Shown here in pieces: positions 1 to 8,848 of a stretch of 64,000 nucleotides of DNA. The stretch lies in the NCBI RefSeq assembly GCF_004125825.1, contig NZ_QQWI01000006.1:303246-367245 (forward strand). Reading direction: 5' to 3'. Both the position numbers and the translations under genes were made by a program. Position 1 is the first letter of the stretch. Each line of letters starts with the position of its first letter. Origin of the DNA: Fusibacter sp. A1 (lineage in GTDB: Bacteria > Bacillota > Clostridia > Peptostreptococcales > Acidaminobacteraceae). A model generated the notes under the pieces. That model saw nothing but the letters and a program-made list of their open reading frames with translations, was not told the DNA's origin and did not search any database.

Positions 1-2
1 TA

Positions 3-1757
3 GATGCTGACAAATACTACGATTCATATGAAACTATGCAAGATGCAGGTCGTATCAGAGACCTGATCATCAAGTACATCGGCGAGGAAAAAGCAGGCGT
101 TGCTACCCCATCGGTAGACAACAACTGGAAAATCATTGGTGCTGATCTTGAACACGCATTAAAATCACAAGTAATCGATATGCTTAAAGCTGGTACGATT
201 TCTATCCCTAGATCAGAAGATGGAAGAACACCGAATGTTAAATCACTTAACATCATCGATCTTTTGAAAGACGGTACGATTTCAAGCACTGATTACAAGA
301 ACCTTACATTACTTCACACAAACGATATGCACGGATTCTTTATCGAAGGCAAATATGACGGTATGGGTGCTGCTAAAATGGCGACATTCATCAAAGGCAT
401 GAAGGCTGATAGCGCAAATACGTTATTGCTTGATGCTGGTGACGCGCTACAAGGTCACAACCTTGTCACTCTTTCTGACGGTGAAGAAGGTACAAAAGTA
501 CTTAACGCACTTGGTTACGATGCGATGACACTTGGTAACCACGAGTTCGACTACGGTTCGGCTCAAACAGTAAAACTTGGTGGAATGCTTAATTTCCCAA
601 TGCTTGCTGCTAACGTGAAGAAAACTGACGGTTCATTGCTTGTTGATGACTATAAGATCTTTTCAGTTGACGGCATCAAAGTTGGCGTATTCGGTTTAGG
701 AACTCCTGAAACTGTTTACAAATCACATCCAGACAACACTGCCGGTATCACATTCGAAGATATCTACACTACAGCTACAGCGATGGTGACTACACTTAAA
801 GCTGAAGGCGCACAAGTGATCGTTACACTTGCCCACATCGGCGATGAAGGCGAATTCACAACAGGCATGTTAGCTGAAAAAGTTGCCGGTATCGATGTAA
901 TCATCGACGGTCACTCGCACTCGACATATCCTGACGGTAAACTTGTCGGTACTACTTTAATCGTAGCTGCTGGTGAAAAGACTAAGAACGTCGGTGTTGT
1001 AGAACTTACAGTGAAATCGGGTATGGTCGATGCTAAAAAAGCGACTCTATTCACTAAGAGTGCATCAGCTGCTCTTACTGACGACGCTGCAATGACAGCA
1101 ATCGTAGCTGACATCCAAGCTAAGAACGATGTAATCACTGAAGAAGTTGTTGCAACATCACCAGTACTTTTAGTTGGTGAAAAACAGTTTGTCAGAACTA
1201 GCGAAACAAACCTTGGTAACCTATTGACAGAAGCACTTCTTGACATCAGTAAAGCAGATGTTGCTTTCACTAACGGTGGCGGTATCAGATCTTCAATCGA
1301 TGTTGGTCCTGTTACAAAAGGTGAAGTCTTGACAGTACTTCCTTACGGTAATACTGTAAGAGTCATCGAACTTACTGGCGCTGACATTTGGGCGGCTATC
1401 GAAAACGGCGTGGATGAATATCCTTCAGCTAAAGGTGCTTTCCCTCATATCGCTGGTATGACAGTTAAGTTTGACTCTACAAAAGCTGCTGGCAGCCGAG
1501 TTACAGAAATCATGGTTGCAGGTAATGCGATTGATTTAACTAAAACATACACAATGGCTACTAATGACTTCTTAGTTGCCGGTGGTGACGGATACTCAAT
1601 GTTTAAAGGCAAAAAAGTTGTCGCTGAATTCGGCGCAATGGACGAAGTGCTAATTGACTACATGAACGCTATGGGCTTTGACAAAGCTGTCGAAGACAAT
1701 AGAATCATGGACATCAACGACGTGGTTAGCTTCATCTTCAACTTCTTCGCTGCTTAA
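3..1757 (+). CDS. Partial YfkN-like 5'-nucleotidase / metallophosphoesterase (3' part)
   Basis: The reading frame is open from the window edge, so the true start lies upstream. The first 30 or so codons resemble the tail of a preceding 5'-nucleotidase C-terminal domain, followed by a linker. A complete second unit then follows: a calcineurin-like metallophosphoesterase domain (HTNDMHG at 315-335, DAGDALQG, GNHEFDYG near 534-557, DGHSHS near 906-923) and a 5'-nucleotidase C-terminal domain (TNGGGIRSS, NDFLVAGGDGYSMF). All visible metal ligands are intact. Two catalytic units in one chain match the family of B. subtilis YfkN, a secreted nucleotide phosphoesterase that releases phosphate and nucleosides outside the cell. 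No LPXTG or S-layer anchor is visible at the C-terminus. The tandem architecture is inferred, because only a short part of the first unit is in the window. Confidence 0.85.
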   Translation, partial: DADKYYDSYETMQDAGRIRDLIIKYIGEEKAGVATPSVDNNWKIIGADLEHALKSQVIDMLKAGTISIPRSEDGRTPNVKSLNIIDLLKDGTISSTDYKNLTLLHTNDMHGFFIEGKYDGMGAAKMATFIKGMKADSANTLLLDAGDALQGHNLVTLSDGEEGTKVLNALGYDAMTLGNHEFDYGSAQTVKLGGMLNFPMLAANVKKTDGSLLVDDYKIFSVDGIKVGVFGLGTPETVYKSHPDNTAGITFEDIYTTATAMVTTLKAEGAQVIVTLAHIGDEGEFTTGMLAEKVAGIDVIIDGHSHSTYPDGKLVGTTLIVAAGEKTKNVGVVELTVKSGMVDAKKATLFTKSASAALTDDAAMTAIVADIQAKNDVITEEVVATSPVLLVGEKQFVRTSETNLGNLLTEALLDISKADVAFTNGGGIRSSIDVGPVTKGEVLTVLPYGNTVRVIELTGADIWAAIENGVDEYPSAKGAFPHIAGMTVKFDSTKAAGSRVTEIMVAGNAIDLTKTYTMATNDFLVAGGDGYSMFKGKKVVAEFGAMDEVLIDYMNAMGFDKAVEDNRIMDINDVVSFIFNFFAA

Positions 1758-1769
1758 TCAAAATTTAAA

Positions 1770-1811
1770 AGTCCCACAAACCTCTAATCTGAGGTTTGTG
1801 GGACTTTTTTT
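1770..1811. terminator. Bidirectional intrinsic terminator
   Basis: A perfect 14-bp stem (1771-1784 with 1791-1804) with a 6-nt loop is followed by a T-run on the plus strand and preceded by an A-rich run. It serves the nucleotidase gene and the convergent HAD gene. Confidence 0.92.
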
Positions 1812-2541
1812 ATAGATTTGCCTTTATGATCTCTATCACATCTTGTATCTTTCCGCTATCCACTCTATAGTTGCACCCTATCTCTTCGGGTACGAGGTCT
1901 GGTGAACAATTGGTATGCATGTAAACGCTGTCCATTCCTTGTATCACGGCCCCTTTGATATCGGTCCTATGGTCGTTCCCTATAAATAGACAGTCATCCG
2001 CATCAAGCCCTTCCCTATCGAGCATCGCCTTAAAAAACTTTGGCTCCGGTTTGCTTGCCAGATAATCCGAAGAGATATAGATACTGTCGAAATAGCCGAT
2101 AATTCCTGTCGCCTTTAATTCGTCCTCGGTGAATGCCCGCTGCGCATTACTAAGGAGGATCACCTTACAGCTGGATTTTTTCAGCAGTTCTAAAAGGTCG
2201 ATGGCATGTTCATAAGGTTTAACATAATCTAGTGAAAGCATTCTAAAGAGTGTGGCGGTTTCTTTTACTGTGCGCATATCCACTCTTATTTCTTTTTCAA
2301 CAAACAAACGCTGAAAGACCTTTAAGATATCGATATCCGGATACTCGACATCCATAATCAACGTTTGCTCCTCTTTCACAAAACGCTTGTAATCCTGTTC
2401 AATTTCATCTTGTGTATAATCCGCACCTTTTGCCGAATAGAAATAGGCAAGTCTTCTCCACAGCGAATCCTTCTCTTCATCAGTCCTAATATCCAGTAAC
2501 GTTCCATACAAATCAAATACCACTGCTTTATAATTAGACAT
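1810..2541 (-). CDS. HAD-family hydrolase (YjjG/YfnB-like phosphatase)
   Basis: This is a haloacid-dehalogenase superfamily phosphatase. Motif I is DLYGTLLD near the N-terminus (nucleophile Asp), motif II is LLSNAQ, motif III is the Lys in SKPEPKFF and motif IV is GNDHRTD (acidic Mg ligands). A helical cap lies between motifs I and II, as in the C1-cap subfamily of noncanonical nucleotidases and phosphoglycolate-type phosphatases. The length is normal. Two Met codons are adjacent (2544 and 2541); the second is better spaced from AAAGGA. The gene stands alone between the terminator and a divergent lipoprotein operon. The substrate cannot be told from sequence. Confidence 0.85.
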   Translation of the reverse strand: MSNYKAVVFDLYGTLLDIRTDEEKDSLWRRLAYFYSAKGADYTQDEIEQDYKRFVKEEQTLIMDVEYPDIDILKVFQRLFVEKEIRVDMRTVKETATLFRMLSLDYVKPYEHAIDLLELLKKSSCKVILLSNAQRAFTEDELKATGIIGYFDSIYISSDYLASKPEPKFFKAMLDREGLDADDCLFIGNDHRTDIKGAVIQGMDSVYMHTNCSPDLVPEEIGCNYRVDSGKIQDVIEIIKANL

Positions 2542-2641
2542 CATTCATCCTTTCTTCTCTCAACATCATCAGTTTACCGCCATTTGGCTCACCTAGGGAG
2601 TTTTAGATCAATAATCAGTCGTCCCTACAAAAGGTTCTATG

Positions 2642-2660
2642 GATAATGACAATTATTTTC
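2642..2660 (+). promoter_or_regulatory. Fur-box-like site upstream of the acylation operon
   Basis: GATAATGACAATTATTTTC matches the classical 19-bp Fur consensus at 16 of 19 positions. It lies just upstream of a TATAAT at 2698-2703. The match is imperfect and regulation is inferred. Confidence 0.35.
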
Positions 2661-2741
2661 TTGATCGATGGAACTTTTATTTTGTTTGCGCGTCTTATAT
2701 AATGCAACTACAATCATAACTACAATCAAGGAGAACTCAAA

Positions 2742-3218
2742 ATGAAAAAAGTACTACTCATCATCATGTCCGCACTACTGGTTTTCGGCTTAGCCGGTTG
2801 CAACGAGGCAGCTACAGAACAGTCAAAATCGGTTGAAGGAACACTTGAAGAAATCATGACAAATGTCTATTCGGGAACTGGAATCGAGTTTCCCAAGTTC
2901 ATGAATACTGCTGTCAACGCTGAAAATTCACTTTACTTTTTAGGTATCGAAAACGCAAGCTTCATCGAATCTCTTGCATCAGAACCGATGATGTCATCTA
3001 TCGCGCATTCGGTTGTACTGACTAGAGTGGAAGAAGGTACAGATATCGAAGCCTTTAAAACACAAATCAAAGAGAATATCGATCCTCGTAAATGGATTTG
3101 TGTCGGCGTAGAACCTGAAAACGTCATTGTAGAGAATGTCGGCAACCTAGTGATCTTAATCTTAGATGACGAAAACGGTGCTGCGCTTTTTGCAAGTTTT
3201 GAAGCTTTAGCCAAGTAA
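2742..3218 (+). CDS. DUF4358-like lipoprotein
   Basis: This 158-residue exported lipoprotein has a signal peptide ending in the lipobox LAGC, with Cys20 as the predicted lipidated residue. The mature part (EGTDIEAFKTQIKENID, then a hydrophobic strand LVILILDDENG) resembles DUF4358 proteins, which are commonly encoded next to MBOAT acyltransferases in Firmicutes. AAGGAG sits just upstream of the ATG. It is first in a three-gene set with the MBOAT and DHHW genes, which suggests a surface role in acylation of a cell-wall or exopolysaccharide polymer. The DUF assignment is by eye. Confidence 0.72.
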   Translation: MKKVLLIIMSALLVFGLAGCNEAATEQSKSVEGTLEEIMTNVYSGTGIEFPKFMNTAVNAENSLYFLGIENASFIESLASEPMMSSIAHSVVLTRVEEGTDIEAFKTQIKENIDPRKWICVGVEPENVIVENVGNLVILILDDENGAALFASFEALAK

Positions 3219-3301
3219 GACGGCAAGTGTGTGACTAGCAGTAAGGGATACTCAACTGCTAGTCGACATTTTCAAATTGATTATCAACGAAAGGGCATGC
3301 C

Positions 3302-4705
3302 ATGTTGTTTTCAAGCATCAGCTTTATCTATTACTTTTTACCCATTGTATTTGCCATCTATTTTTTGGTTCCTTATAAGTTCAAGAACTTTATATTACTG
3401 ATCGCAAGCCTGCTCTTCTATTTCTTTGGCGAACCCAAGTATACCTTCCTTTTACTCCTATCCACCCTTGTGGATTATCTGCATAGTCTTGTCATCCATA
3501 AGCACAGAGGGACTAGAAAAGCTAAAGCCGCACTTATTTCATCCATTGCGATCAACTTATCCATTTTAGGATTCTTTAAATATTATGATTTTTTTATCGA
3601 AAACATCAATCATCTATTCCATCTGAATCTGCTTCCACTCGGACTTACTTTACCTATCGGAATCAGTTTTTTCACCTTTCAGACCATGAGCTACACCATC
3701 GATGTCTACCGTAACGAAGCCGAAATACAGCGCAGTCCATTAGGGCTGGCAACTTATATCTCACTGTTTCCTCAGCTTATCGCAGGACCGATTGTAAGGT
3801 ATAAGACAGTTGCTAAAGAAATCAATCACCGTGTCCATAACTTCGACCTGTTCGCATATGGCGTAAAACGGTTTATCATAGGCCTTGCGAAAAAAGTACT
3901 TATCGCCAACCAGCTTGGTGAGTTGAGTGCTCTCAGCCACACAAGCGGTCAACCGAGCGTGATGTTTTACTGGCTTGGCGCAGTTGCCTTCTCTCTGCAG
4001 ATCTACTTCGACTTTTCGGGATACAGCGATATGGCGATCGGTCTTGGCAGGATCTTTGGATTTCACTTTTTAGAGAACTTCAATTACCCCTACATTTCAA
4101 AAAGCATCACCGAATTTTGGAGCAGATGGCACATCTCCCTCGGTGCATGGTTTAAGGATTATGTCTACATTCCCTTGGGCGGTAACAGGGTCGGTAAGTT
4201 AAAATGGTATCGCAATATCCTTATCGTGTGGTTCGCGACAGGTTTTTGGCACGGAGCAAGTTGGAACTATGTCCTGTGGGGCATATACTTCGGTGCTCTG
4301 CTTGTTTTAGAAAAACTAGTGCTCTCAAAACGATTGATTAAATCCCCTGCTCTCGTGCAGCATGCTTATGTCCTGTTCATCATTGTCATCAGCTTTGTCA
4401 TCTTCCAAAATGAAGACTTCTCTGTGATGACTATGAGACTAAAGGGAATGTTCGGACTACTTGATCTTCCACTTGCCAGTAGCGAGAGTGTCTACTACTT
4501 TAGAAGCTATGCTGTCGTCATAGCCATAAGTCTACTTGCCGCCACGCCGATTCCAAATCGCATTATTAAAAACCTTGAATTTAACAAATCAGCAAGACTT
4601 CTCTCGACTATCGTCGAACCGGTTTGTTATCTTCTACTCTTAATTGTCATAACAGGGTACTTGGTGGATGCATCATTCAATCCATTTTTGTATTTTAGGT
4701 TCTAA
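3302..4705 (+). CDS. MBOAT family O-acyltransferase (AlgI/DltB-like)
   Basis: This polytopic membrane-bound O-acyltransferase has 467 residues, normal for AlgI/PatA-type enzymes. Visible family motifs are FPQLIAGPIVRY, the loop FSGYSDMAIGLGRIFGF, SITEFWSRWHISLG, and GFWHGASWNY, which carries the conserved active-site His. Such proteins pass acyl groups across the membrane to a surface polysaccharide, together with an extracytoplasmic SGNH or AlgX/DHHW partner. That partner is the next gene, 1 nt downstream. AAAGG precedes the start. The acceptor polymer is unknown because no polymer biosynthesis genes are nearby. Confidence 0.92.
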   Translation: MLFSSISFIYYFLPIVFAIYFLVPYKFKNFILLIASLLFYFFGEPKYTFLLLLSTLVDYLHSLVIHKHRGTRKAKAALISSIAINLSILGFFKYYDFFIENINHLFHLNLLPLGLTLPIGISFFTFQTMSYTIDVYRNEAEIQRSPLGLATYISLFPQLIAGPIVRYKTVAKEINHRVHNFDLFAYGVKRFIIGLAKKVLIANQLGELSALSHTSGQPSVMFYWLGAVAFSLQIYFDFSGYSDMAIGLGRIFGFHFLENFNYPYISKSITEFWSRWHISLGAWFKDYVYIPLGGNRVGKLKWYRNILIVWFATGFWHGASWNYVLWGIYFGALLVLEKLVLSKRLIKSPALVQHAYVLFIIVISFVIFQNEDFSVMTMRLKGMFGLLDLPLASSESVYYFRSYAVVIAISLLAATPIPNRIIKNLEFNKSARLLSTIVEPVCYLLLLIVITGYLVDASFNPFLYFRF

Positions 4706-4706
4706 C

Positions 4707-5801
4707 ATGAAAAATAAACTGATAACCACAAGCTTCATCACCATGCTTATTTTAGTCTTTATCCTCAATGCGGTCTCCCCGGATCATGGACTATCCGTTT
4801 CCGAAAGACGTAAGTTAAAATACTTTTCAGATCTTGATCTATCAAAAGTGTTGTCTGGTGGATTTATTGAAGATTTTGAAAAGGTAGCGCTTGACCAATT
4901 CATCTTCAGGGATACCTATAGACGCGTCAAAGCCTTTGTCGCATTCAACCTGTTCAATAAGTCCGACAACAACGATATCGCTGTCATTGAAGATCAGATA
5001 TTCAAGATGGAATATCCTCTGAATCAAAAGCAAGTACTGGCATTTAGTGAATACATCAACAAGGTATCTGCGTTGTATCTGACAGACAACGATGTGTATT
5101 ATGCGATCATACCTGACAAGAACTACTTCCTTACGGATTCTGATAACTTGCTTAGGCTTGATTATGACTACCTGGAGCAACTTGTCATAAAAAACGTAAA
5201 GGGGATGACCTACATCAATCTCTTTGATGTACTCACCCTATCGGACTACTACCGTACAGATCCTCACTGGAAACAAGAGAACCTGCTACCTGTTCTCATA
5301 CGCTTAAAAGAAGCAATGAAACTTGACACTGATTTTGAGGATATCAACTATGCAATTGAGGAATATTCAAGCTTCTATGGTGCGTATTATGGTCAAGCAG
5401 CCTTAAGTGCCAGCCCGGATCATTTAAAATACCTTACAAACACGATCATTCAACATGCGATTGTTAGGAATATGGAATCCGAAAACCAATCAGATGCAGA
5501 TGTGTATGACACCCAAAAGCTTGTAGGATTAGATGCCTACGATGTATTCCTGTCCGGCGCATCGCCACTGATCACAATAGAAAGCAAAGTAGGCGACTCT
5601 GAAAAAGAACTGATCATCTTCAGGGATTCTTTCGCAAGTAGTCTTACCCCACTATTAATCGAAGAATACAAGAAGATCACCTTGATTGATACCAGATATG
5701 TCAGCCATAGCTCCATCGGCGATTACGTGGACTTTGAAGGCGCAGACGTGTTGTTTTTGTACAACACCTCCGTCATCAACCACAGCCAGATCCTAAAATA
5801 G
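4707..5801 (+). CDS. DHHW / AlgX-like membrane-anchored protein
   Basis: The protein has 364 residues when begun at the ATG at 4707, one base after the MBOAT stop. An upstream in-frame ATG at 4668 lies inside the MBOAT gene and would spoil the N-terminal membrane anchor. An uncleaved signal or anchor spans about residues 3-20. TDPHW fits the DHHW signature of the AlgX/AlgJ SGNH-like family, and IIFRDSFASSLTPLL is the downstream block that carries a conserved Asp-Ser. The family partners MBOAT proteins in O-acetylation of extracellular polymers, and adjacency supports this. The weak ribosome binding site suggests translational coupling. Confidence 0.85.
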   Translation: MKNKLITTSFITMLILVFILNAVSPDHGLSVSERRKLKYFSDLDLSKVLSGGFIEDFEKVALDQFIFRDTYRRVKAFVAFNLFNKSDNNDIAVIEDQIFKMEYPLNQKQVLAFSEYINKVSALYLTDNDVYYAIIPDKNYFLTDSDNLLRLDYDYLEQLVIKNVKGMTYINLFDVLTLSDYYRTDPHWKQENLLPVLIRLKEAMKLDTDFEDINYAIEEYSSFYGAYYGQAALSASPDHLKYLTNTIIQHAIVRNMESENQSDADVYDTQKLVGLDAYDVFLSGASPLITIESKVGDSEKELIIFRDSFASSLTPLLIEEYKKITLIDTRYVSHSSIGDYVDFEGADVLFLYNTSVINHSQILK

Positions 5802-5841
5802 AAAAACGGCACACTTTCAATGAAAGAGTGCCGTTTATTTA
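5802..5841. terminator. Convergent intrinsic terminator
   Basis: A 15-bp stem with one A-A mismatch (5804-5818 with 5822-5836) and a 3-nt loop has A-rich and T-rich flanks on its two sides. It fits as a shared terminator of the acylation operon and the map operon. Confidence 0.85.
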
Positions 5842-5860
5842 TAGTTTATCACGTATCCGA

Positions 5861-6724
5861 TCAGGTTAAGATTTCAGCGCCGTCTTCAGTGACCAGTATC
5901 GTATGCTCCCACTGTGCGGATAATCCGCCGTCAATCGTCGTGATGGTCCATCCGTCGCTCAGCTGCTTTGTCCTATAGCTTTTTTCATTGATCATCGGTT
6001 CAATCGTAAAGACCATGCCAGGAACCATGATCATGCCCTTGTCACGATCCTCATAGTGTATGATCTGAGGATCACAGTGCAGCTCAAGACCGATCCCGTG
6101 TCCGGTCAGGTCGCGAACGACCGTGTAGCCTAATCCGTTGGCATAAGGTTCGATGGTTCTTCCTATAATACTGACCGATTCAAAAGGTTTTACCTTTTCG
6201 ATCGCAAGCTCCAAGCTCTTTTTCGCACATGCTACAATGGCTTTGGCTTCTTCTGACACTTCACCTATCAGATACATTCTACTCGCATCAGAAAAGTATC
6301 CGTCCAAGTTGATCGTCGTATCGACATTGATGATGTCGCCTTCTTTTAGTACCGTATCATCCGGCACTCCGTGACAGATCACATTATTTATCGATGTGCA
6401 GCAGCTGTGCTTATAGCCTTGGAATCCGATCGTAGCAGGTATCGCGCCGTGGAGCAGGGCATAGTCATAAACGATGTCGTCGATTTCTTTTGTCGTAATT
6501 CCCGCAACTACTTTCTCTTCTAATAAATCAAGGATCTCATGCGTTATTTTCGCACTTCTTCTAATCCCCTCCACTTCCTTAGGAGCTCTGATCATACCTC
6601 TTGTAGGAATCTGATAACCGTCATTTTTGAGTTTTTTCAGTCTTGTGTCGCTGGTTTCGTGACACTGCTTGTATTTTTTGCCGCTACCGCACCAGCAGCT
6701 GTCGTTTCTTGATATTTTTTTCAT
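5861..6724 (-). CDS. map: Methionine aminopeptidase, type I with SEC-C motif
   Basis: Removes the N-terminal Met from new proteins in the cytoplasm. Residues 10-22 form a SEC-C zinc knuckle (CWCGSGKKYKQCH), which may help ribosome or zinc binding. The pita-bread catalytic domain carries all five metal ligands plus the substrate His: H118, D135, D146, H209, E242 and E273. At 287 residues the length is as expected for the SEC-C-bearing class found in Clostridia and other bacteria. It lies 9 nt after the reductase gene and shares a terminator with the convergent operon. This is probably an extra copy, since the canonical map usually lies in the ribosomal protein cluster; that cannot be checked here. 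Confidence 0.95.
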   Translation of the reverse strand: MKKISRNDSCWCGSGKKYKQCHETSDTRLKKLKNDGYQIPTRGMIRAPKEVEGIRRSAKITHEILDLLEEKVVAGITTKEIDDIVYDYALLHGAIPATIGFQGYKHSCCTSINNVICHGVPDDTVLKEGDIINVDTTINLDGYFSDASRMYLIGEVSEEAKAIVACAKKSLELAIEKVKPFESVSIIGRTIEPYANGLGYTVVRDLTGHGIGLELHCDPQIIHYEDRDKGMIMVPGMVFTIEPMINEKSYRTKQLSDGWTITTIDGGLSAQWEHTILVTEDGAEILT

Positions 6725-6733
6725 GAATCCACT

Positions 6734-7818
6734 CTATCCTTTTTCTGACATGTTCATTGCTGTGACTCCAGATTTGATGACCATTTTTCGGATGTTCTTC
6801 TGATACATTGCAGGACTTTTCAGCTGTTTCCCTAAAATATTCAGAGCAATCTTCCGGCACCGTCTTCTGTAGCGCTCACCGATATTTTCAAAGCCTTCAC
6901 AAAGCTCCTCGGCAAGGTAAAGCGAACTCTTTAGTGCATAGCTGAATCCTTCTGCCGATGTGGGACTCGTAGCCCCTGCCGCCTCGCCGATAATGGCAAA
7001 TCCATCGCCATTCCACTTCAAATCCTTAAGATGCATGGTCCTTTCAATAAACGCGCCTTCTGTTCTTACAGGCTCATCGAGCGGTAAATCCAGATACTTC
7101 GCGGTCTTAGATCTCAACAGCTCAAACTTTTCATGTGCGTTCTCACCTAGGGGCACCGCGGTGCCTAAGATCAGGGAGCTATCCTTTTGAATCGTCCATG
7201 AATAGTAATCCGTCACATCGCTGTCAAAAATTCCTGTATAATATGGCATGTCCTTCGTCATCGGATACCACTTTTGAATACTGATATATTTTTTTGGAGA
7301 GCGCTGCCCGCTAAGCAGGTTTTTTCTTAATAATGAGTTCGCTCCGTCTGCGACGACAAGGTAGTTGCCTTTAATTGTCTTTTGGGATGCATGTTCAACC
7401 TCAATCGACCAGAACAGGTCTGTCCGCTTCGCACCCTTTACAACAGCACCGCACACCTTTGTAACAGACTCTGGAATCAGATTGAAAAGATATCTGTCAA
7501 ACTTCTCCCTATCCATATTGTAATAAAACCTCTGATAATGGCAATCCAGACCATTGTCGAAGTCGATCGTTCTCACACTGAAGAGTTGGGGATCCTCGAG
7601 TATCGACACCGGTATGGTTAAGCCAAGTTTGGCCAACATATGTTGAGCATCTGGAGACAAGAGACCACCACATGCTTTTCGTCTTTTTTCATCAACATGC
7701 TCATCTAATCTTCGTTTATCCACAAGGCATACCGAATAATCCGTCCTTGTCGATAAGAGCCTAGCAAGGTTGCTGCCGGCAGGCCCTGCGCCGACAATCA
7801 CAATATCATATACCATAC
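6734..7818 (-). CDS. FAD-dependent oxidoreductase, geranylgeranyl reductase family
   Basis: A Rossmann FAD-binding motif (VIVGAGPAGSN) opens the protein. The ribose-binding block (LVVADGANSLLR) and the second FAD motif (FAIIGEAAGATSPTSAEG) follow in the order of GGR/FixC/para-hydroxybenzoate hydroxylase-like flavoproteins. About 360 residues is normal. The frame extends 15 codons upstream with a TTG, but the ATG shortly before the dinucleotide motif is the more natural start. It probably shares a transcript with map, 9 nt downstream. The substrate (an isoprenoid, quinone or other polyene) is not identifiable. A Cys-rich entry motif (RKACGGLL) is typical of this family. Confidence 0.82.
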
Positions 7819-7905
7819 TTTTAAAAACCACTGCTTTCTCAATTTCACACTTTATTCTCAATCAGTATACTAAATTCCACTTAAAATGAAAAGTTCACAG
7901 CATCA

Positions 7906-7938
7906 TAAAACCCGATCCTGAACTCTACCGGACCGGGT
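7906..7938 (-). terminator. Terminator after the sortase gene
   Basis: Read on the minus strand, a 9-bp stem with one mismatch (7930-7938 with 7910-7918) is followed directly by TTTT. Confidence 0.75.
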
Positions 7939-7954
7939 CATGATAACTCCTTAT

Positions 7955-8761
7955 TTAATCCATTAAAGCATGGATGATGATTCGATGCGTAGATTTATAA
8001 ATAGGTGTGCAGGTGATTAAGGTCAGCACTTTATGCTTGTCCGTCTGATTGGTAACATAAGTATCCTCAGGTTCTACAATCTTACTGACATATACCGTAT
8101 AGACGAACTTGCCTTTTGGAGTATTAACAATGATCTTGTCCCCTTTGCCTAGTTCATCTAGTCGATTGAACAGTCTTCCAAAGTTATAGCCCCTGTGCCC
8201 AGCGATGACCACATTGCCGATTTCACCCGGGTAAGCAGTCCTCTTCATATGACCCGCAGACCATCTTAAGTCATCCACAGTCGTTCCATCAACAAGCGGC
8301 ATTTCAAGATCGATGCTCGGGATAGTGATCGTACCCAAATAGACAAACTCATGCGGTCCGTCGGAGTCCTCATCCTCTGTAGCAAGTGGAAACTCTTCTT
8401 CGGTCGTCGGCTCAGTCACAGGTTCAGTGACAGGCTCAGTCGTAGGTTCAGATAGCGCATCATCCCCTACATTCAGACTCTGTTCTTCGATGAACATCTC
8501 GTAACCTTCCACCAACGAATCTTTAAGCACCGCATCCTGACCGCTTGCAGGCACCTCGTTCTCATCGATAGAGAGCCACTCATCCTGACGCTCATACACA
8601 CTATTTAAGCTATAAAACGCACTTTGTAGGCTCTCATCCTGATTGATGACAGCCTGATTCAACATATTCGCTTGTACTACTTTTAACATTACAGTATCGA
8701 TCAATGGGATTGAAAGTACGATCAAGCCAAGAATCATCAATATCGTTCCTAATTTTTTCAT
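7955..8761 (-). CDS. Class D-like sortase
   Basis: A transpeptidase of the cell surface. An N-terminal membrane anchor (about residues 5-22) is followed by an acidic Thr/Glu/Pro spacer (TEPVTEPVTEPTTE, about 106-121). The sortase domain has the catalytic triad H189 (AGHRGYN), C251 (LITCTPIY) and R260 (STHRI). The TLxTC block and the RG after His fit class D/E-type sortases. The length is typical once the long spacer is counted. AAGGTG precedes the ATG. It has its own terminator and no substrate neighbour; no LPXTG-type signal was noticed in other proteins of the window, so its targets are presumably elsewhere. Confidence 0.9.
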   Translation of the reverse strand: MKKLGTILMILGLIVLSIPLIDTVMLKVVQANMLNQAVINQDESLQSAFYSLNSVYERQDEWLSIDENEVPASGQDAVLKDSLVEGYEMFIEEQSLNVGDDALSEPTTEPVTEPVTEPTTEEEFPLATEDEDSDGPHEFVYLGTITIPSIDLEMPLVDGTTVDDLRWSAGHMKRTAYPGEIGNVVIAGHRGYNFGRLFNRLDELGKGDKIIVNTPKGKFVYTVYVSKIVEPEDTYVTNQTDKHKVLTLITCTPIYKSTHRIIIHALMD

Positions 8762-8848
8762 CGTATCACCTTCTACTTAATTAGTACCCAAACTTTATCG
8801 TTTCATTCTAAATTGTAGTTATGATTACAGAGTTGAAACATATCCAAC

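Noticed and set aside
911..1270. 119-codon minus-strand frame in the nucleotidase gene
   Set aside because: Antisense of a well-conserved catalytic domain; no start signals.
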